DNA of 64,000 nt from the NCBI GenBank assembly GCA_963806955.1, contig CAWDZG010000002.1:558001-622000 (forward strand). The letters are read 5' to 3'. Under the pieces are notes generated by a model. The model saw only the letters and a program-made list of their open reading frames with translations, was not told where the DNA came from and did not search any database. Shown here in pieces: positions 1 through 8,200 of this stretch; within the stretch, counting starts at the first letter, position 1; every line of letters begins with the position of its first letter. Origin of the DNA: Gaiellasilicea sp963806955 (GTDB lineage Bacteria > Actinomycetota > Thermoleophilia > Gaiellales > Gaiellaceae). Position numbers and translations under genes: made by a program.

Positions 1-1
1 C

Positions 2-787
2 CAGGCATCTGTGAGCGCGTGGCTCTACCGGATCGCAACGAACGTCTGTCTGCGCGCGCTCGAGCGCCGCGGCCGGGACAGCGGCGCACGCGTGGACGAG
101 CGCCTCCAGCCCTACCCCGATCGCCTGCTCGACGACCTGCCCTCACCGGAGGCCGGGCCCGAGGCGGCGGTCGAGGCGCGCGAGAGCGTCGGCCTCGCGT
201 TCATCGCGGCGATGCAGCTGCTGCCGCCGAAGCAACGTGCGGTGCTGCTGCTGCGCGACGTGCTCGGGTGGTCGGCCCGGGAGGCGGCGAGCGCCCTCGA
301 CGACACCGTTGCAGCAGTGAACAGCGCCCTTCAGCGGGGGCGAGAGCGCCTGCAGCGAGAGCGCGAGGCAGGCACGCTCGCACGACGTCATGCGCCGGAG
401 AGCGCGGCCACGGAGGCGGCGCTCGTCCGCCGTTGGATCGACGTCTGGGAGGCGGTCGACGTCGACGGCATGCTCGCTCTGCTGCGAACCGACGCGCTGA
501 TGACGATGCCGCCCGACCCGCGGCGCTACGAAGGGCGAGAGGCGATCGTCGAGTTCCTCGCGACCGTGCTGCTGGGCGACCGCCACGACCGGTTCACCCT
601 CGTTGAGGGCGTCGCGAACCGCCAGCCCCTCGTGGCGCTGTACACCGACGACGGCTCGGGTGCCGCGCGCATCTGGGCTCTGCTCGTGCTCGCAGTCGAC
701 GGCGATGCGATCTCCGGGATCACGGGCTTCCACGACCAGCCGGAGCTCTTCGCAGAATTCGAGCCGGCGACACGCCTCGAGCAGTGA
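2..787 (+). CDS. ECF RNA polymerase sigma factor, SigG type with SnoaL-like C-terminal domain (5' partial)
   Basis: The reading frame is open from the window edge, so the N-terminus, including most of sigma region 2, is missing. The visible part begins just before WLYRIATNVC, the end of region 2, which precedes the linker in this family. Region 4 follows at about residues 60-115 with LLPPKQRAVLLLRDVLGWSA and a helix-turn-helix ending in NSALQRGRERL. The last 130 or so residues (RRWIDVWEAVDVDGMLALL, MTMPPDPRRYEGREAI, ALYTDDG) are the SnoaL-like domain typical of SigG/TIGR02960-type factors. These factors redirect RNA polymerase to stress genes, and the SnoaL domain is thought to affect activity. 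No anti-sigma gene lies downstream; tRNA-Glu follows at once on the other strand. A downstream GTG at 11 is in frame but would cut region 2, so it is unlikely to be the real start. Confidence 0.9.
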   Translation, partial: QASVSAWLYRIATNVCLRALERRGRDSGARVDERLQPYPDRLLDDLPSPEAGPEAAVEARESVGLAFIAAMQLLPPKQRAVLLLRDVLGWSAREAASALDDTVAAVNSALQRGRERLQREREAGTLARRHAPESAATEAALVRRWIDVWEAVDVDGMLALLRTDALMTMPPDPRRYEGREAIVEFLATVLLGDRHDRFTLVEGVANRQPLVALYTDDGSGAARIWALLVLAVDGDAISGITGFHDQPELFAEFEPATRLEQ

Positions 788-860
788 TGCCCCCAACGGG
801 ATTCGAACCCGTGCAGCCACCTTGAAAGGGTGGTGACCTAGGCCGCTAGTCGATGGGGGC
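788..860 (-). tRNA. tRNA-Glu (anticodon UUC)
   Basis: Read on the minus strand, a 73-nt cloverleaf forms. The acceptor arms are GCCCCCA and TGGGGGC with discriminator A, the anticodon stem is CCACC/GGTGG around loop CTTTCAA (anticodon TTC), and the T arm is ACGGG-TTCGAAT-CCCGT. The CCA end is not encoded. It abuts the stop of the sigma-factor gene and stands about 25 bp from the divergent oxidoreductase gene. Confidence 0.96.
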
Positions 861-885
861 GGCCGAGGCAGGATAGCCTCGCCAC

Positions 886-2294
886 ATGAAGGCGCGCTCG
901 CTGCGACCCCCGCTCGCGTCGCCCTCGTCGTGGTGGCTCGAGGAAGCGCGTGCGCATCGCGACGACCGCGTCTCGCCCGCGCTCGCAGGCTCCCTCGACG
1001 CCGACGTCGCGATCGTCGGCGGCGGCTACACCGGGCTCTGGACTGCGCTCGCGCTGCGCGAGCGCGACCCGTCGCTGCGGATCGCGGTACTGGAGGCGCG
1101 CGAGCTTGGCGAGGGTCCGAGCGGGCGCAACGGCGGCTTCCTGCACGGCTACTGGTCGTCGCTGCCGACGCTCCGCGCCGTCCTCGGCGACGAGGGAGCG
1201 CTGCGGGTCGCGCACGCCTCCGACGCGGTGATCCCGGCGGTACGCGCGCGCTCAGCGAGGACGTGTGGCTGCGCGAGGCTGGGATGCTGAAGGTCGCGGC
1301 GACGCACGCTGAGGACGAGTCCGTCGCGCGCGCGGTCGCCGTCGGCGCGCGAGCTCGGCGTCGCCGGAGGAGGCGGTGCGCGCTCGCGCCCGACGAGGTG
1401 GCGGCGCGGATCGCATCGCCGCGCTTCCGCGGCGGCGTCCTCTACCGCGACGGGGCGACGGTACAACCGGCTCGGCTCGCCCTCGCACTGAAGCGAGCGG
1501 CGCTCGCGGCCGGGATCGAGATCTTCGAGCGGACGCCCGTCACGAAGGTCGGCCCTGGCCGGCTCGAGACCCCGGAGGGGGTCGTCCACGCGCCCGAGCT
1601 CGTGCTCGCGCTCAACGCCTGGGGCACCGGCTGGCCGCTCGGCGGCCGCCAGACGACATTCGCGAGCGCCGTCGTCCTGACGGAGCCGGTGCCGGAGCTG
1701 CTCGCCGAGATCGGCTGGACCGGAGGCGAGGCGGTTGTGGACGGGCGCATGTTCCTCCACTACTTCCGCACGACGCCGGACGGCCGCGTGCTGATGGGGA
1801 GCGGCTCCGGCCGGCTCGAACCGGGCGGCCGCGTGGGGCCAGGCGTGCTCGACGACGTGCCGGCCCAGGCGCGGGCGCACGAAGGGCTCCGCACGCTGCT
1901 GCCCGCTCTTTCCGACGTCCGGATCGATGCACGCTGGAGCGGGCCGATCGACGTCTCCGCCGACCGGCTCCCCCGCTTCGACACCGTCCCCGGCACACGG
2001 ATCCACTACGGCGCCGGCTACTCGGGCAACGGCGTCGGCCCGAGCTGGCTCGGCGGCCAGATCCTCGCCTCGCTCGCGCTCGGGCTGGAGGACGAGTGGA
2101 CCGCGCTGCCGCTCGTCGGGCCGCGGAAAGGGCGGCTGCCGCCCGAGCCTCTCCGCTACGCCGGCGGCAGGGTCGTCCGCTGGGGCACGCTCGCGACCGA
2201 GCAGGCCGTCGCGGCCGGCAAGCGCCCGTCGCCGGTTGCCCGGGCAGCCGCGGCGATCCCACGGCTGCTGCGCCTGCCGATCGGCACGCGCTGA
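886..2294 (+). CDS. FAD-dependent oxidoreductase, DAO family (frameshifted as sequenced)
   Basis: About 470 residues when frames are joined, the normal size for D-amino-acid-oxidase-fold enzymes such as gamma-glutamylputrescine or glycine/sarcosine oxidases. The Rossmann dinucleotide motif VAIVGGGYTGLWTA lies near residue 43, followed by VLEARELGEGPSGRNGGF, the flavin contact seen in PuuB-like oxidases. The C-terminal FAD part has RIHYGAGYSGNGVGPSWLGG. The N-terminal frame (886-1290) must switch near 1247, where an extra CG pair in a GCGCGC run breaks PAVRALSEDVW. A second disturbed stretch lies at about 1345-1385, where ARELGVA and EEAVRA appear in other frames. The substrate is probably an amine or amino acid but cannot be named. 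The stop overlaps the next start by one base, so the two may be co-transcribed. Confidence 0.85.
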
Positions 2295-2833
2295 TGCCGT
2301 CCGAGCCATTTGTTATCAGTACGTCCGTGAACGAGGACGAGGGTCGCTACGAGGTCGCCGGCATGTCGGAGCCGGCGACGCCAACGCTCGTGACGGAGCC
2401 GTCGAGCTCGCTGCTCCCGGCCGTAGCCGCGGGCATCGTCGCCGCCGTGGTCGGCGGCGTCGTCTGGGCGCTGATCGTCCAGGCGAGCAGCTACGAGGTG
2501 GGCATCGTCGCCTGGGGAATCGGCTTCGTCGTCGGCACCGCCGTCGTGCTCGCGACCCGCGGCGCAAAGGGGCCGCGGCTCCAGGCAATCGCCGTCGTCC
2601 TGGCACTCGTCGGGATCCTGCTCGGCAAGTACCTCAGCTATGCGCTCGCGGTGCAGGACGAGGCCGAGAAGTTCGGGGAGAGCATCGGCCTGTTCTCCGC
2701 CCAGATGCGCTCGTTCTTCCGCGAGGACGTCGACGCCGTCTTCGGCGCCTTCGACCTGCTCTGGATCGGCCTCGCTGTCTTCACCGCCTGGCGGATCCCG
2801 CAGCCGGACACCACCGATCCGGCCGCGGGCTAG
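2294..2833 (+). CDS. Four-pass membrane protein of unknown function
   Basis: About 179 residues from the ATG at 2294, which overlaps the preceding stop. ATG 2363 (MSEPATPT) is an alternative start that would drop a polar 23-residue leader. Four hydrophobic segments are visible: LLPAVAAGIVAAVVGGVVWA, VGIVAWGIGFVVGTAVVLA, LQAIAVVLALVGILLGKYLS and VFGAFDLLWIGLAVFTAWRI. Between segments 3 and 4 lies a charged stretch. I do not recognise the family. Its overlap with the oxidoreductase gene suggests co-transcription only. Confidence 0.7.
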   Translation: MPSEPFVISTSVNEDEGRYEVAGMSEPATPTLVTEPSSSLLPAVAAGIVAAVVGGVVWALIVQASSYEVGIVAWGIGFVVGTAVVLATRGAKGPRLQAIAVVLALVGILLGKYLSYALAVQDEAEKFGESIGLFSAQMRSFFREDVDAVFGAFDLLWIGLAVFTAWRIPQPDTTDPAAG

Positions 2834-2840
2834 AGGCGCG

Positions 2841-3308
2841 CTAGATCCGGCAGGTCGCGCGGCCGTTCTTGACCAGGTACTGCTGGTGGTACTCCTCGGC
2901 GGGCCAGAACGTCGTCGCGTCGGCGATCTCCGTCGCGATCGGCTGTCCGAAGCGCACCTGAGCCCGCGCCTTCGACTCGGCAGCCGTCTCCGCCTGCTCG
3001 GGCGAGTGGGTGAAGATCGCCGAGCGGTACTGCGTGCCGACGTCCCAACCCTGGCGGTTCACCTGGGTCGGGTCGTGCAGGCCCCAGAAGCGGTCGACCA
3101 GCTCGGCGTACGAGACCTCGCCGGGGTCGAACGTGACCTCGACCGCCTCGGCGTGGCCGGTCGTGCCGCTGCAGACCTGCTCGTAGCTCGGAGCGTCGGC
3201 GTTCCCGCCGGTGTAGCCGACCTGGACGTCGGTGACGCCAGGCGTGTTGCGGAAGTCGACCTCGACGCCCCAGAAGCAGCCGGCCGCGAACGTCGCCTTC
3301 TCGCTCAT
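2841..3308 (-). CDS. msrA: Peptide-methionine (S)-S-oxide reductase MsrA
   Basis: 155 residues, a normal MsrA length. The catalytic motif GCFWGVE is at residues 10-16, with the nucleophilic cysteine in GCFWG. YTGGNADAPSYEQVCSGTTGHAEAV and FWGLHDPTQVNRQGWDVGTQYRSAIF are classic MsrA blocks. The protein reduces S-epimers of methionine sulfoxide in proteins. The start ATG overlaps the stop of msrB (ATGA), so the pair is one transcript. The C-terminal end KNGRATCRI holds a possible recycling cysteine. Confidence 0.97.
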   Translation of the reverse strand: MSEKATFAAGCFWGVEVDFRNTPGVTDVQVGYTGGNADAPSYEQVCSGTTGHAEAVEVTFDPGEVSYAELVDRFWGLHDPTQVNRQGWDVGTQYRSAIFTHSPEQAETAAESKARAQVRFGQPIATEIADATTFWPAEEYHQQYLVKNGRATCRI

Positions 3309-3700
3309 GTCCGCTCCAGCTCGAGCGCGCACGAGTTGATGCAGAAGCGCTGCCCGGTCGGGCCGGGGCCGTCGGGGAAGACGTGGCCGAGATGGCCGCC
3401 GCACGCGGCGCACATCACCTCGGTGCGCACCATCCCGTAGCTCGTGTCCGACTCGGTGACGACGCTCTCCAGGTCCTTCGGCTCGACGAAGCTCGGCCAG
3501 CCGGAGCCGGAGTCGTACTTGGCGTCCGAGCGGAAGAGCTCGGCGCCGCAGCCGGCGCAGCGGTACACGCCGGGGTCCTTCGTGTCGACGTACTCGCCGG
3601 TGAACGCGCGCTCGGTGCCCTTGCGCCGGAGAATCTCGTATTGCTCCGGGGCGAGCTCGGCACGCCACTGCTCATCCGTCTTCTGTGTCTTCATCTCCAT
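3305..3700 (-). CDS. msrB: Peptide-methionine (R)-S-oxide reductase MsrB
   Basis: 131 residues. The zinc-binding CAGCGAELF and CAACGGHLGHVF pairs, the substrate block YDSGSGWPSFVEP and the catalytic cysteine in GQRFCINSCAL are all present, so this is a complete zinc-type MsrB that reduces the R-epimer. It is upstream of and overlaps msrA. Together the two repair both sulfoxide epimers after oxidative stress. ATG 3692 (MKTQKTDEQW) is an alternative start three codons in. Confidence 0.97.
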   Translation of the reverse strand: MEMKTQKTDEQWRAELAPEQYEILRRKGTERAFTGEYVDTKDPGVYRCAGCGAELFRSDAKYDSGSGWPSFVEPKDLESVVTESDTSYGMVRTEVMCAACGGHLGHVFPDGPGPTGQRFCINSCALELERT

Positions 3701-3736
3701 GCCGTCACGGTAGCGCGCCGGGGCATTACGGCCGGA

Positions 3737-4414
3737 TTAAGCCTGCGGCGACACGAAGGCCGCGATCGCGATGAAGTGAACGGCGGCGGCGAGGACGACG
3801 AGCACGTGGAAGATCTCGTGGTAGCCGAACGTCGCGGGTGCCGGGTTCGGCCGCCTGAACGCGTAGGCAAGCGCACCAAGCGTGTAGAGGGCGCCCCCGA
3901 CGAAGACGAGCACGGCCGGTGCGACGCCGAGCTCGAACAGCTCCGGCACTGCCGCGATCCCGACCCAGCCGAGCGCGATGAAGACGATCGCCGTCAGCCA
4001 CTTCGGCGCGTCCACCCAGGCGAGGTTGAGCACGAGCCCCGCGGCGGCGCCGGACCAGACGACGATCAGGATCACGTCGCCGAGCGTGCCGTCGAAGGCG
4101 AGCAACGCGAACGGCGTGTATGTGCCCGCGATCAGGAGCAGGATCGTCGAGTGGTCGAGCCTGCGCATCCAGGTACGCATCCGCGGCGAGCGCCAGTTCA
4201 CACGGTGGTAGAGCGCGCTGACGCCGAACATCGAGGCGAGCGCCACGGCGTAGACCCAGGTCGCGAAGAGCTCGCGGCCGGAGTCCGAGAGGGCGACGAG
4301 CACGGTGCCGGCCGCGACCGCGGCATAGAAGGCGTACTGGTGGAAGACACCGCGCAGACGGGGCTTCTCGAGAACTTCCACCCCGAAAGTGTGCCCTACA
4401 CTCGCGTTACTCAC
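3737..4414 (-). CDS. Hemolysin III / TrhA family integral membrane protein
   Basis: 225 residues with seven hydrophobic segments and the family's conserved polar residues: SALYHRVNW after segment 2, RRLDHSTILLLIAGTYTPF in segment 3 and FGYHEIFHVLVVLAAAVHF near the C-terminus. The histidine, aspartate and serine positions match the proposed metal site of the PAQR/hemolysin III superfamily. Some members affect membrane-lipid and energy homeostasis; haemolytic activity is not implied. The gene diverges from tRNA-Lys and shares a very short promoter region with it. Confidence 0.92.
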   Translation of the reverse strand: MSNASVGHTFGVEVLEKPRLRGVFHQYAFYAAVAAGTVLVALSDSGRELFATWVYAVALASMFGVSALYHRVNWRSPRMRTWMRRLDHSTILLLIAGTYTPFALLAFDGTLGDVILIVVWSGAAAGLVLNLAWVDAPKWLTAIVFIALGWVGIAAVPELFELGVAPAVLVFVGGALYTLGALAYAFRRPNPAPATFGYHEIFHVLVVLAAAVHFIAIAAFVSPQA

Positions 4415-4417
4415 ACG

Positions 4418-4490
4418 GGGCCGTTAGCTCAGTTGGTAGAGCAGGGGACTTTTAATCCCAAGGTCGCTGGTTCGATCCCAGCACGGCCCA
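4418..4490 (+). tRNA. tRNA-Lys (anticodon UUU)
   Basis: 73-nt cloverleaf: acceptor GGGCCGT/ACGGCCC with discriminator A, D arm GCTCAGTTGGTAGAGC, anticodon loop CTTTTAA (anticodon TTT), and T arm GCTGG-TTCGATC-CCAGC. CCA is not encoded as such; the bases after the discriminator are TCC. A -10-like TACACT lies at 4397-4402, about 15 bp upstream of the mature 5' end. The argF fragment begins immediately downstream. Confidence 0.96.
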
Positions 4491-4501
4491 TCCCAGCCGC
4501 C

Positions 4502-4801
4502 GCTTCCGATTGCCGCGCCGAGGCCGGCGCCGACGCCGTCGCGATCTACACCGACGTCTGGACGAGCATGGGCCAGGAGCGCGAGCAGGCGCGCAGGCGC
4601 GCCGACCTCGCTCGTTACCGGGTCGACGCAGACCTGCTCCGTGCCGCCGGCGAGAACGCCATCGTGCTCCACTGCCTGCCCGCGCACGAGGGCGAGGAGA
4701 TCACGTTCGAGGTGCTGTACGGGCCGCGCTCCGCCGTCTGGGATCAGGCGGAGAACCGCCTCCACGCCCAGAAGGCGCTGCTCACTCTCGTCATGGACTG
4801 A
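4502..4801 (+). pseudogene. argF: C-terminal fragment of ornithine carbamoyltransferase
   Basis: About 100 codons equal the last third of OTCase: GADAV..YTDVWTSMGQE, the ornithine-loop motif HCLPAHEGEEIT with its catalytic cysteine, then GPRSAVWDQAENRLHAQKALL, the normal C-terminus. The carbamoyl-phosphate-binding N-terminal domain is absent, because tRNA-Lys lies directly upstream. There is no start codon or ribosome site in a sensible place. The coding end is intact and uses the same codon bias as its surroundings, so this is either a recent truncation by rearrangement at the tRNA or an assembly join. It overlaps the cation-transporter gene tail to tail by 11 bp. Confidence 0.85.
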
Positions 4802-5720
4802 CGTCCGGCGCAGGCAGGGGCAGGGCGGGCTCGAGGTAGATCTGGAGCTTCAGCGGCACGGCCGCCCGCACCCGCTGCTCCGCGGCGTCGATCGCACGGG
4901 CGACCTCCCGCGCCGAGTCGGTCATGCCGACGGCGATCTTCGCCGCGACGAGCACGTCGTCAGGGCCGAGGTGCAGCGTCCGCAGGCGCACGATCGCGTC
5001 GATGCCGTCGCCGACGAGCGCGGCCTCGATCGCGTCCCGGTGCTCGGGAAGCACGGCCTCGCCGATCAGCATCGAGCGCATCTCCCAGGCGAGAAACACC
5101 GCGATCGCGACGAGGAGCACGCCGATAGCGCCCGAGCCGACCGCGTCCCAGCGGCCGTCGCCCGTCCCGAGCGTCATCCCGACGCCGAAGAGGCCGAAGA
5201 CGAGCCCCAGCAGCGCCCCCGTGTCTTCGAGCAGGATCACCGGGATCTCCGGCGACCGGGACGCCTTGACGAACTGGAAGAGCGAGCGGCGGCCGCGGAC
5301 GTGGTTCGCCTCCTTGACGGCGACGCTGAGCGCGTAACCCTCGAAGACCATCGCGAGCAGCAGCACCGTTACGGGCACCCACTGCCAGTCCTCGATTGGG
5401 TGCGGGTCGGCGAACTTGTGCCACGCCTCGTACAGCGCGAACAGCCCGCCGAGCGTGAAGAGCACGATCGAGACGACGAATGCGGCGAGGTAGCGCACCT
5501 GGCCGTAGCCGAACTGGTGGACGTCCGAGGCCTTCCGGCTCGCCCCCTTGCCACCGAGCAGAAGCAGCCCCTGGTTCGAGCTGTCTGCGACCGAGTGGAC
5601 GGACTCGGCGAGCATCGAGCTCGAGCCGGTGAGCAGGAAGCCCACGAACTTTGCGATTGCGATCCCGATATTCGCCGCGAGCGCGGTCAGGATCGCGTTG
5701 GTGCCACCCCCTGCTGCCAT
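4791..5720 (-). CDS. Cation diffusion facilitator (CDF) family transporter
   Basis: 309 residues. The N-terminal helices carry the CDF signature SSSMLAESVHSVADSSNQ, with the S-x-x-x-D metal site on helix 2. The FGYGQVRYLAAFVVS loop follows and then further helices, including AIGVLLVAIAVFLAWEM. A cytoplasmic C-terminal domain (about 215-300) has the DDVLVAAKIAV strand pattern of CDF dimerisation domains. The family exports Zn2+, Mn2+ or Fe2+ against protons. The HQFGYG motif and length resemble the SLC30A9-like subgroup; the metal cannot be assigned. It diverges from the lipoprotein gene. Confidence 0.92.
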   Translation of the reverse strand: MAAGGGTNAILTALAANIGIAIAKFVGFLLTGSSSMLAESVHSVADSSNQGLLLLGGKGASRKASDVHQFGYGQVRYLAAFVVSIVLFTLGGLFALYEAWHKFADPHPIEDWQWVPVTVLLLAMVFEGYALSVAVKEANHVRGRRSLFQFVKASRSPEIPVILLEDTGALLGLVFGLFGVGMTLGTGDGRWDAVGSGAIGVLLVAIAVFLAWEMRSMLIGEAVLPEHRDAIEAALVGDGIDAIVRLRTLHLGPDDVLVAAKIAVGMTDSAREVARAIDAAEQRVRAAVPLKLQIYLEPALPLPAPDVSP

Positions 5721-5792
5721 GTCACCCCTTCGTCAGGTGGCGCGGAGTCTAGATCCGCACCAGCCGCGACGAGCCGCCTCTATAGTCGGAGC

Positions 5793-6170
5793 ATGTCCCG
5801 CGGCCTACCGCTCCTGTTCGCCGTCGTCGTCCTGGCGCTCGCCGGCTGCGGTGGCAGCTCCTCGTCGAGCGACGGCGGCACGGCCACCCAGGCGGGCGAG
5901 CCGAGCGGCGCAGAGCGCGGCAACCTGCTGCTCGACGCCGAGGCCGCGACCTTCACCCTCTGCATCGAGCTCGGGATCGATCCCTGCGCGAACGAGGCCG
6001 ACAGCATCGCGGCGACCAAGTCCTTCATCACGAAGACCAAGGCGATCGCGGCCGACAACGGCCTGTCCGACGCCGCGGTCGAGAGCACGCTCACGGCGGC
6101 GGCCGAACAGGTCGGCGAGGGCTGCGCCGAGTGCCGGCAGCTGCTCGAAGCCGAAGTCGCGGCCGGCTAG
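5793..6170 (+). CDS. Small secreted lipoprotein, unknown function
   Basis: 125 residues. The N-terminus MSRGLPLLFAVVVLALAGCG is a lipoprotein signal peptide with lipobox LAGC, so the cysteine at residue 19 is the expected lipid anchor. A Ser/Gly-rich linker follows, then a small domain of about 80 residues with four cysteines (FTLCIELGIDPC and GEGCAECRQLL) that could form disulfides. I do not recognise the domain. TATAGT at 5781-5786 lies only six bases before the ATG, so the message may be leaderless. The gene runs convergently into the GlcD-type gene. Confidence 0.8.
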   Translation: MSRGLPLLFAVVVLALAGCGGSSSSSDGGTATQAGEPSGAERGNLLLDAEAATFTLCIELGIDPCANEADSIAATKSFITKTKAIAADNGLSDAAVESTLTAAAEQVGEGCAECRQLLEAEVAAG

Positions 6171-7541
6171 CTAGCGCTTCTTCCCGGGGTTGAGCAGCCC
6201 GGCGGGATCGAACGCCGCCTTGATCGCGTCGTGCAGCGCCAGCGCGCCCGGCTGCCACTGCCGCGGTAGCTGACCTCCCTTGACGAGCCCGAGGCCGTGC
6301 TCGCCGGAGATGCTGCCGCCGAGGCGCGCGGCCAGTGCGAACAGCTCTTCGGCGGCCGCCTCCGCGCGACCGAGCTCCGCCGGCTCGCCTGGATCGACGA
6401 GGAACGTCGAGTGGAGGTTGCCGTCTCCGGCATGGCCCCAGCTGCAGGCGGGCAGCTCGTGGCGGGCGCCGATCGCGAGCGTCTCCTCGATCGCCTCGCC
6501 GAGCCGGTCGAAGGGGACGACGATGTCCTCGCTCACCTTGCCGCCGCGCTCGACCTGCACGGCGATCGAGACGCCGTCGCGCCAGCGCCAGAGCGACGCG
6601 ATCTCCACGGCGCTCTCGGGCGCCCACACGAGCAGCGCGTCCTCGTCCACCGCCTCGAGCACGTCCGCTCGCAGCCGGGCGACCTCCTCGACGGAGCCGT
6701 CGACGTCGACGAGCACCATGAAACCGCCACGGGCGAGTGGCACCGGGAACGCGTCGGCGGCGCGCCGCACCGTCTCGGCGTCGAGGTACTCGAGCGCCGC
6801 CACGGGGATGCCGCTGCCGAGCACCCGCGCGAGCGCCTCGCAGCCACTCGCCGTGTCCGGATGGAGCGAGACGACGGGGGCGACCGCCTCGGGCGCGGGG
6901 ACGAGCCGCAGCCAGACCGACGTGATCACGCCGAGCGTGCCCTCCGAGCCGACGAGCAGGCTCGCGAGGTCGTAGCCCGCGACGTCCTTCCGGATCGCAC
7001 CGCCGACGCGAACGAGCTCGCCCGGTGCGACGACGGCCTCGAGCCCGGTCACCCAGTCGCCGGTGACGCCGTACTTGAAGGCATGCGGCCCGCCGGCGTT
7101 CGTGGCGACGTTGCCGCCGATCTGCGACTCCTCGGCCGCGCCGGGATCGGGCGGGAAGAGCAGGCCGCTCTCCCGCGCACGGCGGCGCACGTCCAGCGTC
7201 GTCACTCCGGCTTCGGCCTCCATCCGCCAGAGCTCCGGGTCGAGCGAGCGCACCCTCGTGAGGCGCTCCAGCGCGAGCACGACGCCGCCGCCGGGCACCG
7301 CGCCGCCGGCGAAACCCGTGCCGCCGCCGCGGGGCGTGATCTGCACGCCGTGCTCGTAGCACCAGCCGACCACCTCCGCGACCTCGTCTGCGCTGCCGGG
7401 CGCGACGACCGCGTCGGCGCTGCCGCGGAGGCCGCGCGCCTCGGTCGCGTCGGCGAGATAGCGCGGCGGCACGCCACGGAGGACGGCGTCGCCGAACCGG
7501 GAGCGGAGGGCGTCCTCGAGCGCTGCCGGCGCGACGCTCAC
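6171..7541 (-). CDS. FAD-binding oxidase, GlcD/VAO type (second copy)
   Basis: 456 residues. The FAD_binding_4 domain shows VVAPGSADEVAEVVGWCYEHGVQ, TPRGGGTGFAGGAVP, and SQIGGNVATNAGGPHAFKYG. The C-terminal cap has SWGHAGDGNLHSTF and GGSISGEHGLGLVK, the cofactor-contact blocks of glycolate/D-lactate oxidase subunit GlcD and D-2-hydroxy-acid dehydrogenases. It probably oxidises a 2-hydroxy acid. GTG 7541 overlaps the stop of the FAH-family gene (GTGA), as elsewhere in this unit. The last gene of the leftward operon, it is separate from the other GlcD-type gene and not identical to it. Confidence 0.92.
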   Translation of the reverse strand: MSVAPAALEDALRSRFGDAVLRGVPPRYLADATEARGLRGSADAVVAPGSADEVAEVVGWCYEHGVQITPRGGGTGFAGGAVPGGGVVLALERLTRVRSLDPELWRMEAEAGVTTLDVRRRARESGLLFPPDPGAAEESQIGGNVATNAGGPHAFKYGVTGDWVTGLEAVVAPGELVRVGGAIRKDVAGYDLASLLVGSEGTLGVITSVWLRLVPAPEAVAPVVSLHPDTASGCEALARVLGSGIPVAALEYLDAETVRRAADAFPVPLARGGFMVLVDVDGSVEEVARLRADVLEAVDEDALLVWAPESAVEIASLWRWRDGVSIAVQVERGGKVSEDIVVPFDRLGEAIEETLAIGARHELPACSWGHAGDGNLHSTFLVDPGEPAELGRAEAAAEELFALAARLGGSISGEHGLGLVKGGQLPRQWQPGALALHDAIKAAFDPAGLLNPGKKR

Positions 7542-8200
7542 GCGCGGCGCACCGGGTTCGTCAGCGTGCCGACTCCCTCGATCTCGACCGTCACCTCGTC
7601 GCCGTCCTCGAGATAGACGGGTGGTGTGCGCGCGAAGCCGACGCCGGGCGGCGTCCCCGTCAGGATCAGGTCGCCGGCGACCAGCTCGATCCCGTCGCTG
7701 ATGTAGGCGATCACCTCCGCGACGGAGAAGATCATGTCGGCGGTGCTCGCGTCCTGCAGCGCCTCGCCGTTCACGAGGCAACGGATGCGCAGCGCCTGCG
7801 GGTCGGCGATCCGGTCGGCGGGCACGAGCTCCGGGCCCACGGGACAGAACGTGTCGAACGACTTCCCCCGTGTCCACTGGCCGTCCGCGAACTGCACGGC
7901 GCGCGAGCTGACGTCGTTCGCGCAGACGTAGCCGGCGACGTGGTCGAGCGCGTCGGCGGCCGCGATGGTGCGGCCGCCCCGGCCGATCACGACGCCGAGC
8001 TCGGCCTCGTAGTCGGTCTCGGCTGCCTGGCGGGGGAGCACGATCGTCGCGCCGTGGCCGACGAGCGCGTTCGGCCACTTCGCGAACAGGAGCGGCGCGG
8101 ACGGCAGTTCCATCTTCGACTCGGCCGCATGGTCGCGGTAGTTCAGGCCGACGCACAGGATCTTGCTCGGACGGTCGATCGGCAGGCCGTTGGCGGCCAC
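7538..8200 (-). CDS. Fumarylacetoacetate hydrolase (FAH) family protein
   Basis: 220 residues, the size of single-domain FAH enzymes such as acylpyruvases and 2-keto-acid hydratases/decarboxylases. It has CVGLNYRDHAAE, the metal-ligand pair in YEAELGVVIG, then CANDVSSRAVQF, GKSFDTFCPVGPEL and GDLILTGTPPGVGFAR, all family blocks. A divalent metal is bound by the acidic residues. Placed between two 2-hydroxy-acid-oxidase-like genes, it could cleave or hydrate a 2-keto acid they make. That is inference from position. Confidence 0.92.
   Translation of the reverse strand: MAANGLPIDRPSKILCVGLNYRDHAAESKMELPSAPLLFAKWPNALVGHGATIVLPRQAAETDYEAELGVVIGRGGRTIAAADALDHVAGYVCANDVSSRAVQFADGQWTRGKSFDTFCPVGPELVPADRIADPQALRIRCLVNGEALQDASTADMIFSVAEVIAYISDGIELVAGDLILTGTPPGVGFARTPPVYLEDGDEVTVEIEGVGTLTNPVRRA

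Noticed and set aside
4418..4490. tRNA-Lys as attachment site of a resident integrative element
   Set aside because: There is no integrase or relaxase, and no repeat of the tRNA 3' end was noticed; only the truncated argF hints at past rearrangement.
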